A DNA stretch of 9,381 nucleotides from NCBI GenBank assembly GCA_938084875.1, contig CALKFX010000170.1:1-9381 (forward strand), read 5' to 3'. Of this stretch, positions 1 through 6,079 are shown piece after piece. Positions within the stretch are counted from its first letter, which is position 1. Every line of letters starts with the position of its first letter. The notes under the pieces were generated by a model. That model was not told the origin of the DNA. It did no database searches and saw only the letters and a program-made list of their open reading frames with translations. The position numbers and the translations under genes are program-made. This DNA comes from an uncultured Flavobacteriales bacterium. GTDB lineage: Bacteria > Bacteroidota > Bacteroidia > Flavobacteriales_D > Parvicellaceae.

Positions 1-1635
1 GACGAACTGCTAAAACATGTGGAGAAAAAAAACGAGTACTCCAATAATCAAATTTTATGGAATTTAGGTATTAGGCTTGTTCTAATGTATATGCTATTTG
101 CTATTTTAAAAGGAGTCTTTCTATTTTTCACCAGACAAAGCATTATTGTAATGTCTAGAAATATTGAATTTGATTTAAAAAATGAAATTTTTTCCAAGTA
201 CCAACAGCTAACAATTTCGTTTTATAAAAACAATAAAACAGGTGATCTGATGAATAGAATTAGTGAGGACGTTACCAAAGTAAGAATGTATTTGGGACCT
301 GCAATAATGTATTCATTAAATGTTGTGGTTTTATTTGTGATGGTAATCACTTTTATGATTTATAAAAATCCAACTCTAACTTTGTATGTTTTATTTCCAT
401 TGCCAGTTTTGTCTACAATCATCTATTTTGTAAGTAGTATTATTAATAAAAAGAGTGAAATAACCCAAAAAAAACAATCAAAAATCACCTCCTTTGTACA
501 GGAAGCATTTTCTGGAATTAGAGTACTAAAAGCTTATAATAGAAATAAACATTTTTCTAATCTTTACGAAAAAGAAACTGAAGATTATAAAAGAGCTTCA
601 CTCAATCTTGCAGTAGTAAATTCCTTATTTCTTCCTTCTATAATATTTCTAATTGGTTTAAGCACTGTAATAACGATATATTTAGGTGGGATGAAAACCA
701 TAAATAATGAATTAGACTATGGAGATATTCTTCAATTTATTTTCTACATAAACATGCTTACATGGCCATTTGCATCTGTGGGATGGGTAAGTTCATTAAT
801 TCAAAGAGCCGCAGCTTCTCAAAAAAGAATCAATGAGTTTATTAATTTAGATAATAAAGTCATAAATAAAGGGGAACAAAAAATAAAAGAAGTTGTTAAT
901 ATAGAATTTAAAAACGTATCGTTTAAATATCCGAATAATGACGAGTATGCATTGAAAAATATAAATTTCAAATTAGAGCAAGGAATGAGTCTTGGCATTT
1001 TTGGTAAAACAGGTTCTGGTAAATCTTCACTTGCTCAAATTCTATGTCGACTATACGAGCCTAGTGAAGGAGAAATATTAATTAACAACATCTCTATTAA
1101 AGAAATTGAATTAAATAATTTTCGAAAAAAAATCGGCTATGTTCCTCAAGATGTCTTTTTATTTTCAGATACCATTGAAAATAATATTGCATTTGGACTT
1201 AGTAATGAAGATTTCACCAATAAAGAAATTGTAATTGCTTCAAAAAGCGCTGGTTTGTATAATGAAATAGAAAAATTTAGCAATTCATTTCAAACTAAAA
1301 TTGGCGAAAGAGGAGTAACACTTTCTGGTGGTCAGAAACAAAGAATTGCCATTGCAAGATCACTTATTAGAAATCCAGAACTACTGGTTTTTGATGATTG
1401 TTTGTCTGCTGTGGATGCAAAAACATCTCAAAAAATTCAAAAATCTCTTTACAATCAAAAAAATAAAAAATTATCCATCCACATCAGTCATAAAATAAGC
1501 AATCTTAGTCAATGTTCACACATTATAGTTTTAGAAGATGGAGAAATTCTTGAACAAGGGGACCATGATCTACTTTTAAAAAACAAAGGATTTTACTTTG
1601 ACATATTCAAAAAACAACAAATGGATAATAATTAA
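1..1635 (+). CDS. ABC exporter half-transporter (permease fused to ATPase), 5' end cut by window
   Basis: Type IV (MsbA-like) ABC exporter subunit that uses ATP to move an unknown, probably lipidic or hydrophobic, substrate across the inner membrane. The frame is open to base 1; a GTG at 19 is available but the first transmembrane helix is absent, so the true start is probably upstream. Residue numbers below count from that GTG. Hydrophobic helices lie near 12-44, 94-115, 118-141, 198-225 and 235-262, with coupling-helix regions near 50-90 and 160-178. The nucleotide-binding domain shows an A-loop Tyr304, Walker A GKTGSGKS (329-336), Q-loop Gln377, signature LSGGQ (435-439), Walker B ending FDD (458-460), D-loop SAVD (463-466) and H-loop His491. 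The residue after the Walker B aspartate is Asp460 rather than the usual catalytic Glu, as in the degenerate subunit of heterodimeric exporters. Family is certain; substrate and partner are not known. Confidence 0.93.
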   Translation, partial: DELLKHVEKKNEYSNNQILWNLGIRLVLMYMLFAILKGVFLFFTRQSIIVMSRNIEFDLKNEIFSKYQQLTISFYKNNKTGDLMNRISEDVTKVRMYLGPAIMYSLNVVVLFVMVITFMIYKNPTLTLYVLFPLPVLSTIIYFVSSIINKKSEITQKKQSKITSFVQEAFSGIRVLKAYNRNKHFSNLYEKETEDYKRASLNLAVVNSLFLPSIIFLIGLSTVITIYLGGMKTINNELDYGDILQFIFYINMLTWPFASVGWVSSLIQRAAASQKRINEFINLDNKVINKGEQKIKEVVNIEFKNVSFKYPNNDEYALKNINFKLEQGMSLGIFGKTGSGKSSLAQILCRLYEPSEGEILINNISIKEIELNNFRKKIGYVPQDVFLFSDTIENNIAFGLSNEDFTNKEIVIASKSAGLYNEIEKFSNSFQTKIGERGVTLSGGQKQRIAIARSLIRNPELLVFDDCLSAVDAKTSQKIQKSLYNQKNKKLSIHISHKISNLSQCSHIIVLEDGEILEQGDHDLLLKNKGFYFDIFKKQQMDNN

Positions 1636-1703
1636 AATCCTTTAAATCTTTAGAAAAAATAAAATCTTATTTATATTGCGTATAAAAACAACAATTATTT
1701 ATA

Positions 1704-2027
1704 ATGGAAAACAGCAATGATCAAGAAAAATACAGAAATGAAATTTACTCAAAATCTGTAAGAGCTGGCAAAAGAACCTACTTTTTTGATGTAAAATCAA
1801 CCAGGTCAGGAGATCACTATCTTACCATTACTGAAAGCAAAAAAAAGTTTGACCAAGCGGGAAATTTTCACTTTGAGAAACATAAAATATTTCTTTACAA
1901 AGAGGATTTTGACAAATTTAAAGATGGATTGATAGAAGTGGTTGACAAAGTAGTTTCTCTTAACGAAGAAAACCCAGTTGAAAAAGGAGATTCTCTTGAA
2001 AGTAAGTCGTTTAAAAATGTTGATTAA
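1704..2027 (+). CDS. DUF3276 family protein, PUR-alpha-like nucleic-acid-binding fold
   Basis: A 107-residue cytoplasmic protein that I recognise as DUF3276, a Bacteroidota-typical family with the PUR-alpha fold, whose relatives bind single-stranded DNA or RNA. The recognisable core is roughly residues 10-85: a basic stretch with KSVRAGKRTYFFDVK, then a strand with DHYLTITESKK, then KHKIFLYKEDFDKF and a helix up to about residue 87. The alternating aromatic and basic residues fit a beta-sheet nucleic-acid surface followed by an alpha helix. The C-terminal 20 residues are acidic and polar and look disordered. No signal peptide or membrane segment. It starts 68 bases after the ABC gene. A TATATTG at 1672-1678 resembles a Bacteroidota -7 element (TAnnTTTG) with one base missing, so it may have its own promoter. 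Its cellular target is unknown. Confidence 0.85.
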   Translation: MENSNDQEKYRNEIYSKSVRAGKRTYFFDVKSTRSGDHYLTITESKKKFDQAGNFHFEKHKIFLYKEDFDKFKDGLIEVVDKVVSLNEENPVEKGDSLESKSFKNVD

Positions 2028-2059
2028 AAAAAAATTTAATTATTAATTCCTTTTTTTTT
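2026..2059 (+). terminator. Possible AT-only terminator after the PUR-fold gene
   Basis: Nine A's (2026-2034, starting inside the stop codon) can pair with nine T's (2051-2059), with a short TTAAT/ATTAA inverted repeat between them. It would end in a U-tract, but the stem has no G-C pairs, so it is weak and could be simple AT-rich intergenic sequence. Confidence 0.25.
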
Positions 2060-2089
2060 CAACATCCACAATTATTATTTATTATTTAT

Positions 2090-2115
2090 AACAATTTGAT
2101 TTTCAGGTAATTGTT
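2090..2115. repeat. Inverted repeat, 7-base arms, 12-base spacer
   Basis: AACAATT at 2090-2096 is the exact reverse complement of AATTGTT at 2109-2115. The arms contain the recurrent ACAAT/ATTGT word of this intergenic region. Arms this AT-rich can arise by chance. Confidence 0.35.
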
Positions 2116-2149
2116 GTTTTATGATTTTTCATTTTTCTACATATTGTTG

Positions 2150-2172
2150 ACAATAATCCATATAATTATTGT
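2150..2172. repeat. Inverted repeat, 8-base arms, 7-base spacer
   Basis: ACAATAAT at 2150-2157 pairs exactly with ATTATTGT at 2165-2172 around the spacer CCATATA. The left arm overlaps a shorter dyad, ATTGT-TG-ACAAT at 2143-2154. The dyad size and spacing resemble a binding site for a dimeric DNA-binding protein more than a terminator. Confidence 0.5.
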
Positions 2173-2193
2173 TTAAACACGTTTTTGTTTAAA
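2172..2193. repeat. Inverted repeat, 8-base arms, 6-base spacer
   Basis: TTTAAACA at 2172-2179 pairs exactly with TGTTTAAA at 2186-2193 around CGTTTT. It shares one base with the repeat just upstream, so the two dyads lie side by side on one face of about 44 bases. It contains CACGT, the core of a parS site, but not in a parS context. It lies 79 bases before the parA start, upstream of the likely promoter. Confidence 0.5.
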
Positions 2194-2212
2194 AATGAAT
2201 TTACTATTAAGA

Positions 2213-2240
2213 TTTGGAAAAGGTTATAATCCTAACTTTA
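2213..2240 (+). promoter_or_regulatory. Possible Bacteroidota-type promoter for parA
   Basis: TTTG at 2213-2216 and TAACTTTA at 2233-2240 resemble the Bacteroidota -33 (TTTG/TTG) and -7 (TAnnTTTG) elements. The last base of the -7 element differs and the 16-base spacing is slightly short. Transcription would start about 25 bases before parA. This is motif matching only. Confidence 0.3.
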
Positions 2241-2272
2241 GTTTAAATAAGATAGGTAAATAAAATTAACAG

Positions 2273-3088
2273 ATGGGGAAAATAATTACAATAGCGAATC
2301 AAAAAGGTGGAGTTGGAAAAACAACAACCGCAATAAATCTAGCAGCTTGTCTTGGAGTTCTTGACAAGAAAACACTATTAATAGATGCTGATCCTCAAGC
2401 AAATGCCACTTCCGGTGTTGGACTAGAACCTAGAAAAATTAATAATGGTATTTATGACTGTATTATAAATGGTGTAAATCCAAAAGAGTTAATTCTTAGA
2501 ACAAAAAGTCCAAATTTAGATATTCTACCCTCTCATATTGATTTAGTAGGAGCAGAAATAGAAATGATCAATCTAGAAGACAGAGAATTTGTTTTTCATA
2601 AAATGTTTCAGCACTTGTCTGATCAATACGATTATATTTTGATAGATTGCTCGCCTTCCTTAGGTCTTCTAACGCTAAATTCTTTAACACTTTCCGATAG
2701 TGTTATCATTCCAGTACAGTGTGAATATTTTGCTCTAGAGGGATTAGGTAAACTTTTAAATACAATAAAAATAGTTCAAAGTAGGTTAAATAAATCTTTA
2801 GATATTGAAGGTATTCTACTTACTATGTACGATACTAGATTAAGATTATCTAACCAAGTTGTAGAAGAAGTGAAAATTCACTTTCAACAATTGGTTTTCG
2901 ATACCATTATTCATAGAAATACTAGACTTGGAGAAGCCCCTAGCCATGGAGAAACTATAATAATGCACGATGCTAGTAGTAAGGGAGCCGTGAATTATTT
3001 AAATCTGGCTAAAGAGCTTATCAAAAAGAACCAAGTTCAGAGTTCTAATAATGAAGTTGAAAATAAAATAGAAGTTAATGGTTTCTAA
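2273..3088 (+). CDS. parA: Chromosome partitioning ATPase ParA (Soj family)
   Basis: A 271-residue ParA/Soj ATPase, usual length for a chromosomal member. It binds ATP, dimerises on DNA without sequence specificity, and with ParB moves the origin region toward the cell poles or quarters. The deviant Walker A KGGVGKTT is at 11-18, with signature Lys11 and Lys16. The A' motif LLIDADPQAN spans 35-44 and carries Asp38 and Asp40. The Walker B strand YILIDCSPS is at 121-129, with Asp125. There is no N-terminal helix-turn-helix, which separates it from plasmid type Ia ParA. The C-terminal 20 residues are polar and rich in Asn, Glu and Lys. ATG at 2273 puts the Walker loop at the standard distance from the N-terminus. 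parB begins 11 bases before its stop, so the two are cotranscribed and probably translationally coupled. Confidence 0.97.
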   Translation: MGKIITIANQKGGVGKTTTAINLAACLGVLDKKTLLIDADPQANATSGVGLEPRKINNGIYDCIINGVNPKELILRTKSPNLDILPSHIDLVGAEIEMINLEDREFVFHKMFQHLSDQYDYILIDCSPSLGLLTLNSLTLSDSVIIPVQCEYFALEGLGKLLNTIKIVQSRLNKSLDIEGILLTMYDTRLRLSNQVVEEVKIHFQQLVFDTIIHRNTRLGEAPSHGETIIMHDASSKGAVNYLNLAKELIKKNQVQSSNNEVENKIEVNGF

Positions 3089-3953
3089 AAAAAATGCTCT
3101 TGGTAAAGGTTTAGGTGCATTATTAGAAAACGCAAAGACAGATATTACTTCCAAAGCTGGTATTGAGACCAATGCGCAAGCTGGCTTGACCTCAAGAATC
3201 AATATTGATAATATTACTCCTAACCCATTCCAACCAAGAATAGATTTTGAGAAAGTATCTTTATTAGAATTAACAGATTCTATAAAAGAACATGGTGTAA
3301 TTCAACCAATAACAGTAAGAAAGATAGGAAGAGATAATTTTCAAATTATTTCAGGAGAAAGAAGATATCAGGCATGTAAAATTGCTAAAATAAGCGAAAT
3401 ACCTTGTTACATACGTATAGCAAACGATGAAGAAATGCTAGAGATGGCAATTGTTGAAAATATTCAAAGAAAAAATTTAAATGCTATTGAAATTGGTTTG
3501 AGTTACCAAAGGCTAATTGATGAATGCAATCTGACTCATGAACAATTAAGTATAAAATTAAGTAAGAATAGATCCACAATTTCAAACTTCTTGCGACTGT
3601 TAAAACTTCCTGTAGAGGTTCAAAAAGCACTAAGAGATTCTAAGATTACTATGGGCCACGCTAGAGCTTTGTTGTCTTTTAACAGCGAAGCTGAAATATT
3701 GACTGCTTTTAATAAAATAATTTCTCAAAGTCTCTCTGTTAGAGATGCAGAGAAAATGAATCAAAAAAAGAAATTAAAGCAAGAAGAAAAAATAATTTTA
3801 AGTAGATACGAACTAAGAATGCAAAATAATATTTCTTTTCAATTGAAATCGGATGTAAAAATCAAGAAAAATTCAAAAGGCAAAGGTCAATTAGTTATCT
3901 CCTTTAAAAATCAAGATCAGCTAAATGAAATTCTTGAGAACTTTGATCAATGA
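3078..3953 (+). CDS. parB: Chromosome partitioning protein ParB (Spo0J family)
   Basis: A 291-residue ParB that binds parS near the origin, spreads as a CTP-dependent clamp and stimulates the ParA ATPase. The N-terminus KKNALGKGLGALL (4-16) is the ParA-interacting segment, followed by a flexible linker to about residue 38. The CTP-binding domain shows NPFQPR (49-54), GERRYQA (93-99) and ENIQRKNL (127-134). The parS-binding helix-turn-helix covers about 153-175 (LTHEQLSIKLSKNRSTISN), followed by ITMGHARALL (190-199). The last 60 residues form the C-terminal dimerisation region, preceded by a lysine-rich stretch near 228-240. All CTPase boxes are intact. Its start overlaps parA by 11 bases and its stop overlaps the next gene by 4 bases. 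No canonical parS site is present in this window. Confidence 0.97.
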   Translation: MVSKKNALGKGLGALLENAKTDITSKAGIETNAQAGLTSRINIDNITPNPFQPRIDFEKVSLLELTDSIKEHGVIQPITVRKIGRDNFQIISGERRYQACKIAKISEIPCYIRIANDEEMLEMAIVENIQRKNLNAIEIGLSYQRLIDECNLTHEQLSIKLSKNRSTISNFLRLLKLPVEVQKALRDSKITMGHARALLSFNSEAEILTAFNKIISQSLSVRDAEKMNQKKKLKQEEKIILSRYELRMQNNISFQLKSDVKIKKNSKGKGQLVISFKNQDQLNEILENFDQ

Positions 3954-4501
3954 TTAGAATCATTCTATTACTGTTAATTATTTCCAATGCTAATTGTTTA
4001 GCACAAACCAACGATACTCTAGACAAAAATAAATTTACCCACCGTTCTACCATACTATCTAGCATTATTCCAGGAAGCGGTCAAATTCACAACAATAAAA
4101 TTAAACCGTTAAATCTACATACCAGATTGTGGTGGAAATTGCCAATAATCTATGGAGGTTTAGGTACTGCTAGTTATCTAATCAAATTTAATCATCAAGA
4201 ATTCAAAACTATTAAAGATGAAAGACTTAGTAGACAAAATGGTAATTCCGCTGTAAACTACATTACCTACTCTAGTGAACAACTAAAATTAATTCAAAAT
4301 GAGTATAGAAGATTAAGAGATTTTTCAATTATATCATTTCTCGGCGTTTACTTACTTCAAATTATTGATGCAAATGTTGAGGCACATCTATTTTTGTTTG
4401 ATATTAGTGACAACTTGAGTATTAATTTCAAACCTTTAAATCAAAATATTGTAGGTTCGAGCTATTTGGTTCCACAATTTTCTTTAAATTATAAATTATA
4501 A
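3950..4501 (+). CDS. DUF5683 domain protein, secreted or membrane-anchored
   Basis: A 183-residue protein that I recognise as the DUF5683 family, commonly found right after parB in Bacteroidota; its function is not known. It begins with a signal peptide (hydrophobic 2-13) with likely cleavage near the Ala-Gln at 18-19. Cys16 follows Asn, so it is not a lipobox. The conserved family segments are SIIPGSGQIHNNK (about 38-50), then WWKLPIIYGGLGTASYLIKFN (about 60-80), which is probably membrane-embedded. RRLRDFSIISFLGVYLLQIIDANVEAHLF follows at about 120-148, a second hydrophobic helix with the conserved Asp-Ala-x-Val. The ATGA overlap with parB (3950-3953) indicates translational coupling. A role linked to envelope or segregation is suggested only by this position. 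Confidence 0.85.
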   Translation: MIRIILLLLIISNANCLAQTNDTLDKNKFTHRSTILSSIIPGSGQIHNNKIKPLNLHTRLWWKLPIIYGGLGTASYLIKFNHQEFKTIKDERLSRQNGNSAVNYITYSSEQLKLIQNEYRRLRDFSIISFLGVYLLQIIDANVEAHLFLFDISDNLSINFKPLNQNIVGSSYLVPQFSLNYKL

Positions 4502-4551
4502 ATTATTTGACTTTATTTAAATACATTTTATTTTAATTAATAAGTAGTTAT

Positions 4552-6045
4552 ATGGAAAAATATGATTTATGTATAATAGGCGCTGGCCCCTCTGGATATG
4601 CTGCAGCTATGAGATCTATTGACTTCGGGAAAAAAACTCTTTTAATTGAGAAAGATAAAGTTGGTGGAGCAGGACTATATAATGGAGCCCTTTCTTCTAA
4701 AACCCTGTGGGAATTGTCTGAAAAATTAAGAACGGTTAATGAACGTATTAAATCTGTAGGAGGAAAAATCATTGATATGACTTGGGAAGAAACTCAAAAG
4801 ACATTAATGGATGCAACCTTTGATAGAAAATTTCAATACTCTTCTCATTTAAAACTTCTGCAATCAAAAGCACTTAAAAATATTTTTAAATATGAGCGTG
4901 GTCTTGGAACTTTTATTGATAATCACCATGTGAAAATCCAAAAATCGAATAATGAAATTAAAACTATTTATTCTAAAAATATAATAATTGCTACTGGAAG
5001 TAAACCAAGAACTATTCCAAATATTGATGTCGATGAGAAAATCATTATGACTAGTGATGGTGTAGATCATATGAAAAACTTTCCAAAATCAATGGTAATT
5101 GTTGGAGCAGGAGTAATTGGTTGTGAATATGCCACCATATTTTCAAATTTTGGTAAGACCAAAGTATATTTAATTGATAGGTCAGATAAAATACTTCCAT
5201 TTGAAGATACAGACATTTCAGAAATGATTAGTAAAAATCTAAAAGAAAAAGGGGTTACTATTCACAATAAGGCACAATTGGAAAGACTAGAAGTAAAAGA
5301 TGGAGAAGTAGAATATGAACTTTCCTATAAAGATGGAAAAAAAGAAGTTATAAGGGTAGAAAAAGCGTTATTATCTGTCGGAAGAAAGTTGTGTATAGAT
5401 GGCTTGAAAATGGAAAATGCTGGCGTAACTCTAAGTAAAAGAGGCGTTCATATAGGTGATATAAATACACAAACTAATATTCCTAATATATATGTTGTGG
5501 GAGATGCAAGCGGACATATTTCATTAGTAAATGTTGGAGAATTAGAAGGTAGATATGCCGTGGAGAGAATGTTTTCTAAAAAGTATTACCCTTTAAACTA
5601 TAAAAACATCTGTACTATCATGTTTCTTCAGCCTGAAGTTGCTTCTGTTGGAATAAATGAGAAAACATGTATTGAAGAAAATATTCCAGTTAAGGTAGTA
5701 AAGCTAGATTACTCTTGTATTGCAAGAGCTATTGCAATGAGAAAGACCGAAGGGTTTTTTAAAATAATTGTAACAGATGATAAAAAAATGAAGATTTTAG
5801 GGATGAGAGCAGTTGGAGAACATGCATCTAGTGCAATTCAAGGGGTTGGACTTTTAATGAAAATGGATAGGAATATTCACGAACTTGCAGAGATGGTACA
5901 TCCTCACCCATCCATAATTGAAGGTATTCAGGAATGTGTAAGAATGCTGTTAAACAAATCTATTTTTAAAGCTTCTATTTTTAAAGATAAATTATCGTGT
6001 TACAGAAGAATTGGTGAATATGTAGAGGATCTTCAAAGACTATAA
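4552..6045 (+). CDS. FAD/NAD-dependent oxidoreductase, lipoamide dehydrogenase/transhydrogenase superfamily, lacking the redox cysteines
   Basis: A 497-residue cytoplasmic flavoprotein with the class I pyridine nucleotide-disulfide oxidoreductase layout. The FAD-binding GAGPSG is at 10-15, the ATGSKPR motif at 147-153 and the NAD-binding GAGVIG at 185-190. The second FAD contact is VVGDAS at 315-320, and the dimerisation domain runs from about 350. Where lipoamide dehydrogenases have the Cys-x4-Cys redox pair, this protein has GGAGLYNGALSSK (38-50), with Gly41 and Ala46 in place of the cysteines. It therefore cannot be an ordinary dithiol reductase. The C-terminal HPHPSIIE (450-457) keeps the His452/Glu457 pair of lipoamide dehydrogenases. 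Asp209 at the end of the NAD-domain second strand favours NAD(H) over NADP(H). About 30 extra residues near 60-110 make it longer than usual. The nearest known idea is an SthA-like soluble transhydrogenase, but the substrate is unknown. It starts 50 bases after the DUF5683 gene. Confidence 0.88.
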   Translation: MEKYDLCIIGAGPSGYAAAMRSIDFGKKTLLIEKDKVGGAGLYNGALSSKTLWELSEKLRTVNERIKSVGGKIIDMTWEETQKTLMDATFDRKFQYSSHLKLLQSKALKNIFKYERGLGTFIDNHHVKIQKSNNEIKTIYSKNIIIATGSKPRTIPNIDVDEKIIMTSDGVDHMKNFPKSMVIVGAGVIGCEYATIFSNFGKTKVYLIDRSDKILPFEDTDISEMISKNLKEKGVTIHNKAQLERLEVKDGEVEYELSYKDGKKEVIRVEKALLSVGRKLCIDGLKMENAGVTLSKRGVHIGDINTQTNIPNIYVVGDASGHISLVNVGELEGRYAVERMFSKKYYPLNYKNICTIMFLQPEVASVGINEKTCIEENIPVKVVKLDYSCIARAIAMRKTEGFFKIIVTDDKKMKILGMRAVGEHASSAIQGVGLLMKMDRNIHELAEMVHPHPSIIEGIQECVRMLLNKSIFKASIFKDKLSCYRRIGEYVEDLQRL

Positions 6046-6079
6046 TTTTTATTAATCATTCACTTTTAATTTTCATTTT

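Larger units (their letters stand above)
2028..2272. other. 245-base intergenic region upstream of parA with clustered inverted repeats
   Basis: This is the longest non-coding stretch in the window and is very AT-rich. It holds three inverted repeats (2090-2115, 2150-2172, 2172-2193) and six copies of ACAAT or its complement ATTGT, starting at 2068, 2091, 2110, 2143, 2150 and 2168. The parA promoter should lie here. I see no tRNA, no gene of convincing length and no canonical parS site. It could hold autoregulatory operators for the parAB operon, or a replication or partition element, but the sequence alone does not decide. Confidence 0.5.

Noticed and set aside
2172..2193. parS site for ParB
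   Set aside because: Only the CACGT core agrees with the canonical 16-base parS palindrome; the flanking positions do not. No other CACGTG-type site occurs in the window.
2147..2230. E. coli-style promoters (TTGACA at 2147-2152, TATAAT at 2161-2166 and 2225-2230)
   Set aside because: The spacings are wrong (8 bases to the first TATAAT, far too long to the second), and the Bacteroidota primary sigma factor uses different elements.
2195..2263. A 22-codon reading frame (starting MNLLLRFGK) that ends 9 bases before parA
   Set aside because: Short frames like this are common in AT-rich sequence. The likely parA promoter lies inside it, so it may not be transcribed from its start, and no peptide family is recognised.
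2999..3202. A 67-residue frame on the - strand across the parA/parB junction
   Set aside because: It is antisense to two well-supported genes and has no recognisable family.
4548..5070. Two - strand frames inside the flavoprotein gene (4548-4772 and 4864-5070)
   Set aside because: They are shadows of a conserved gene, with biased composition and no domain.
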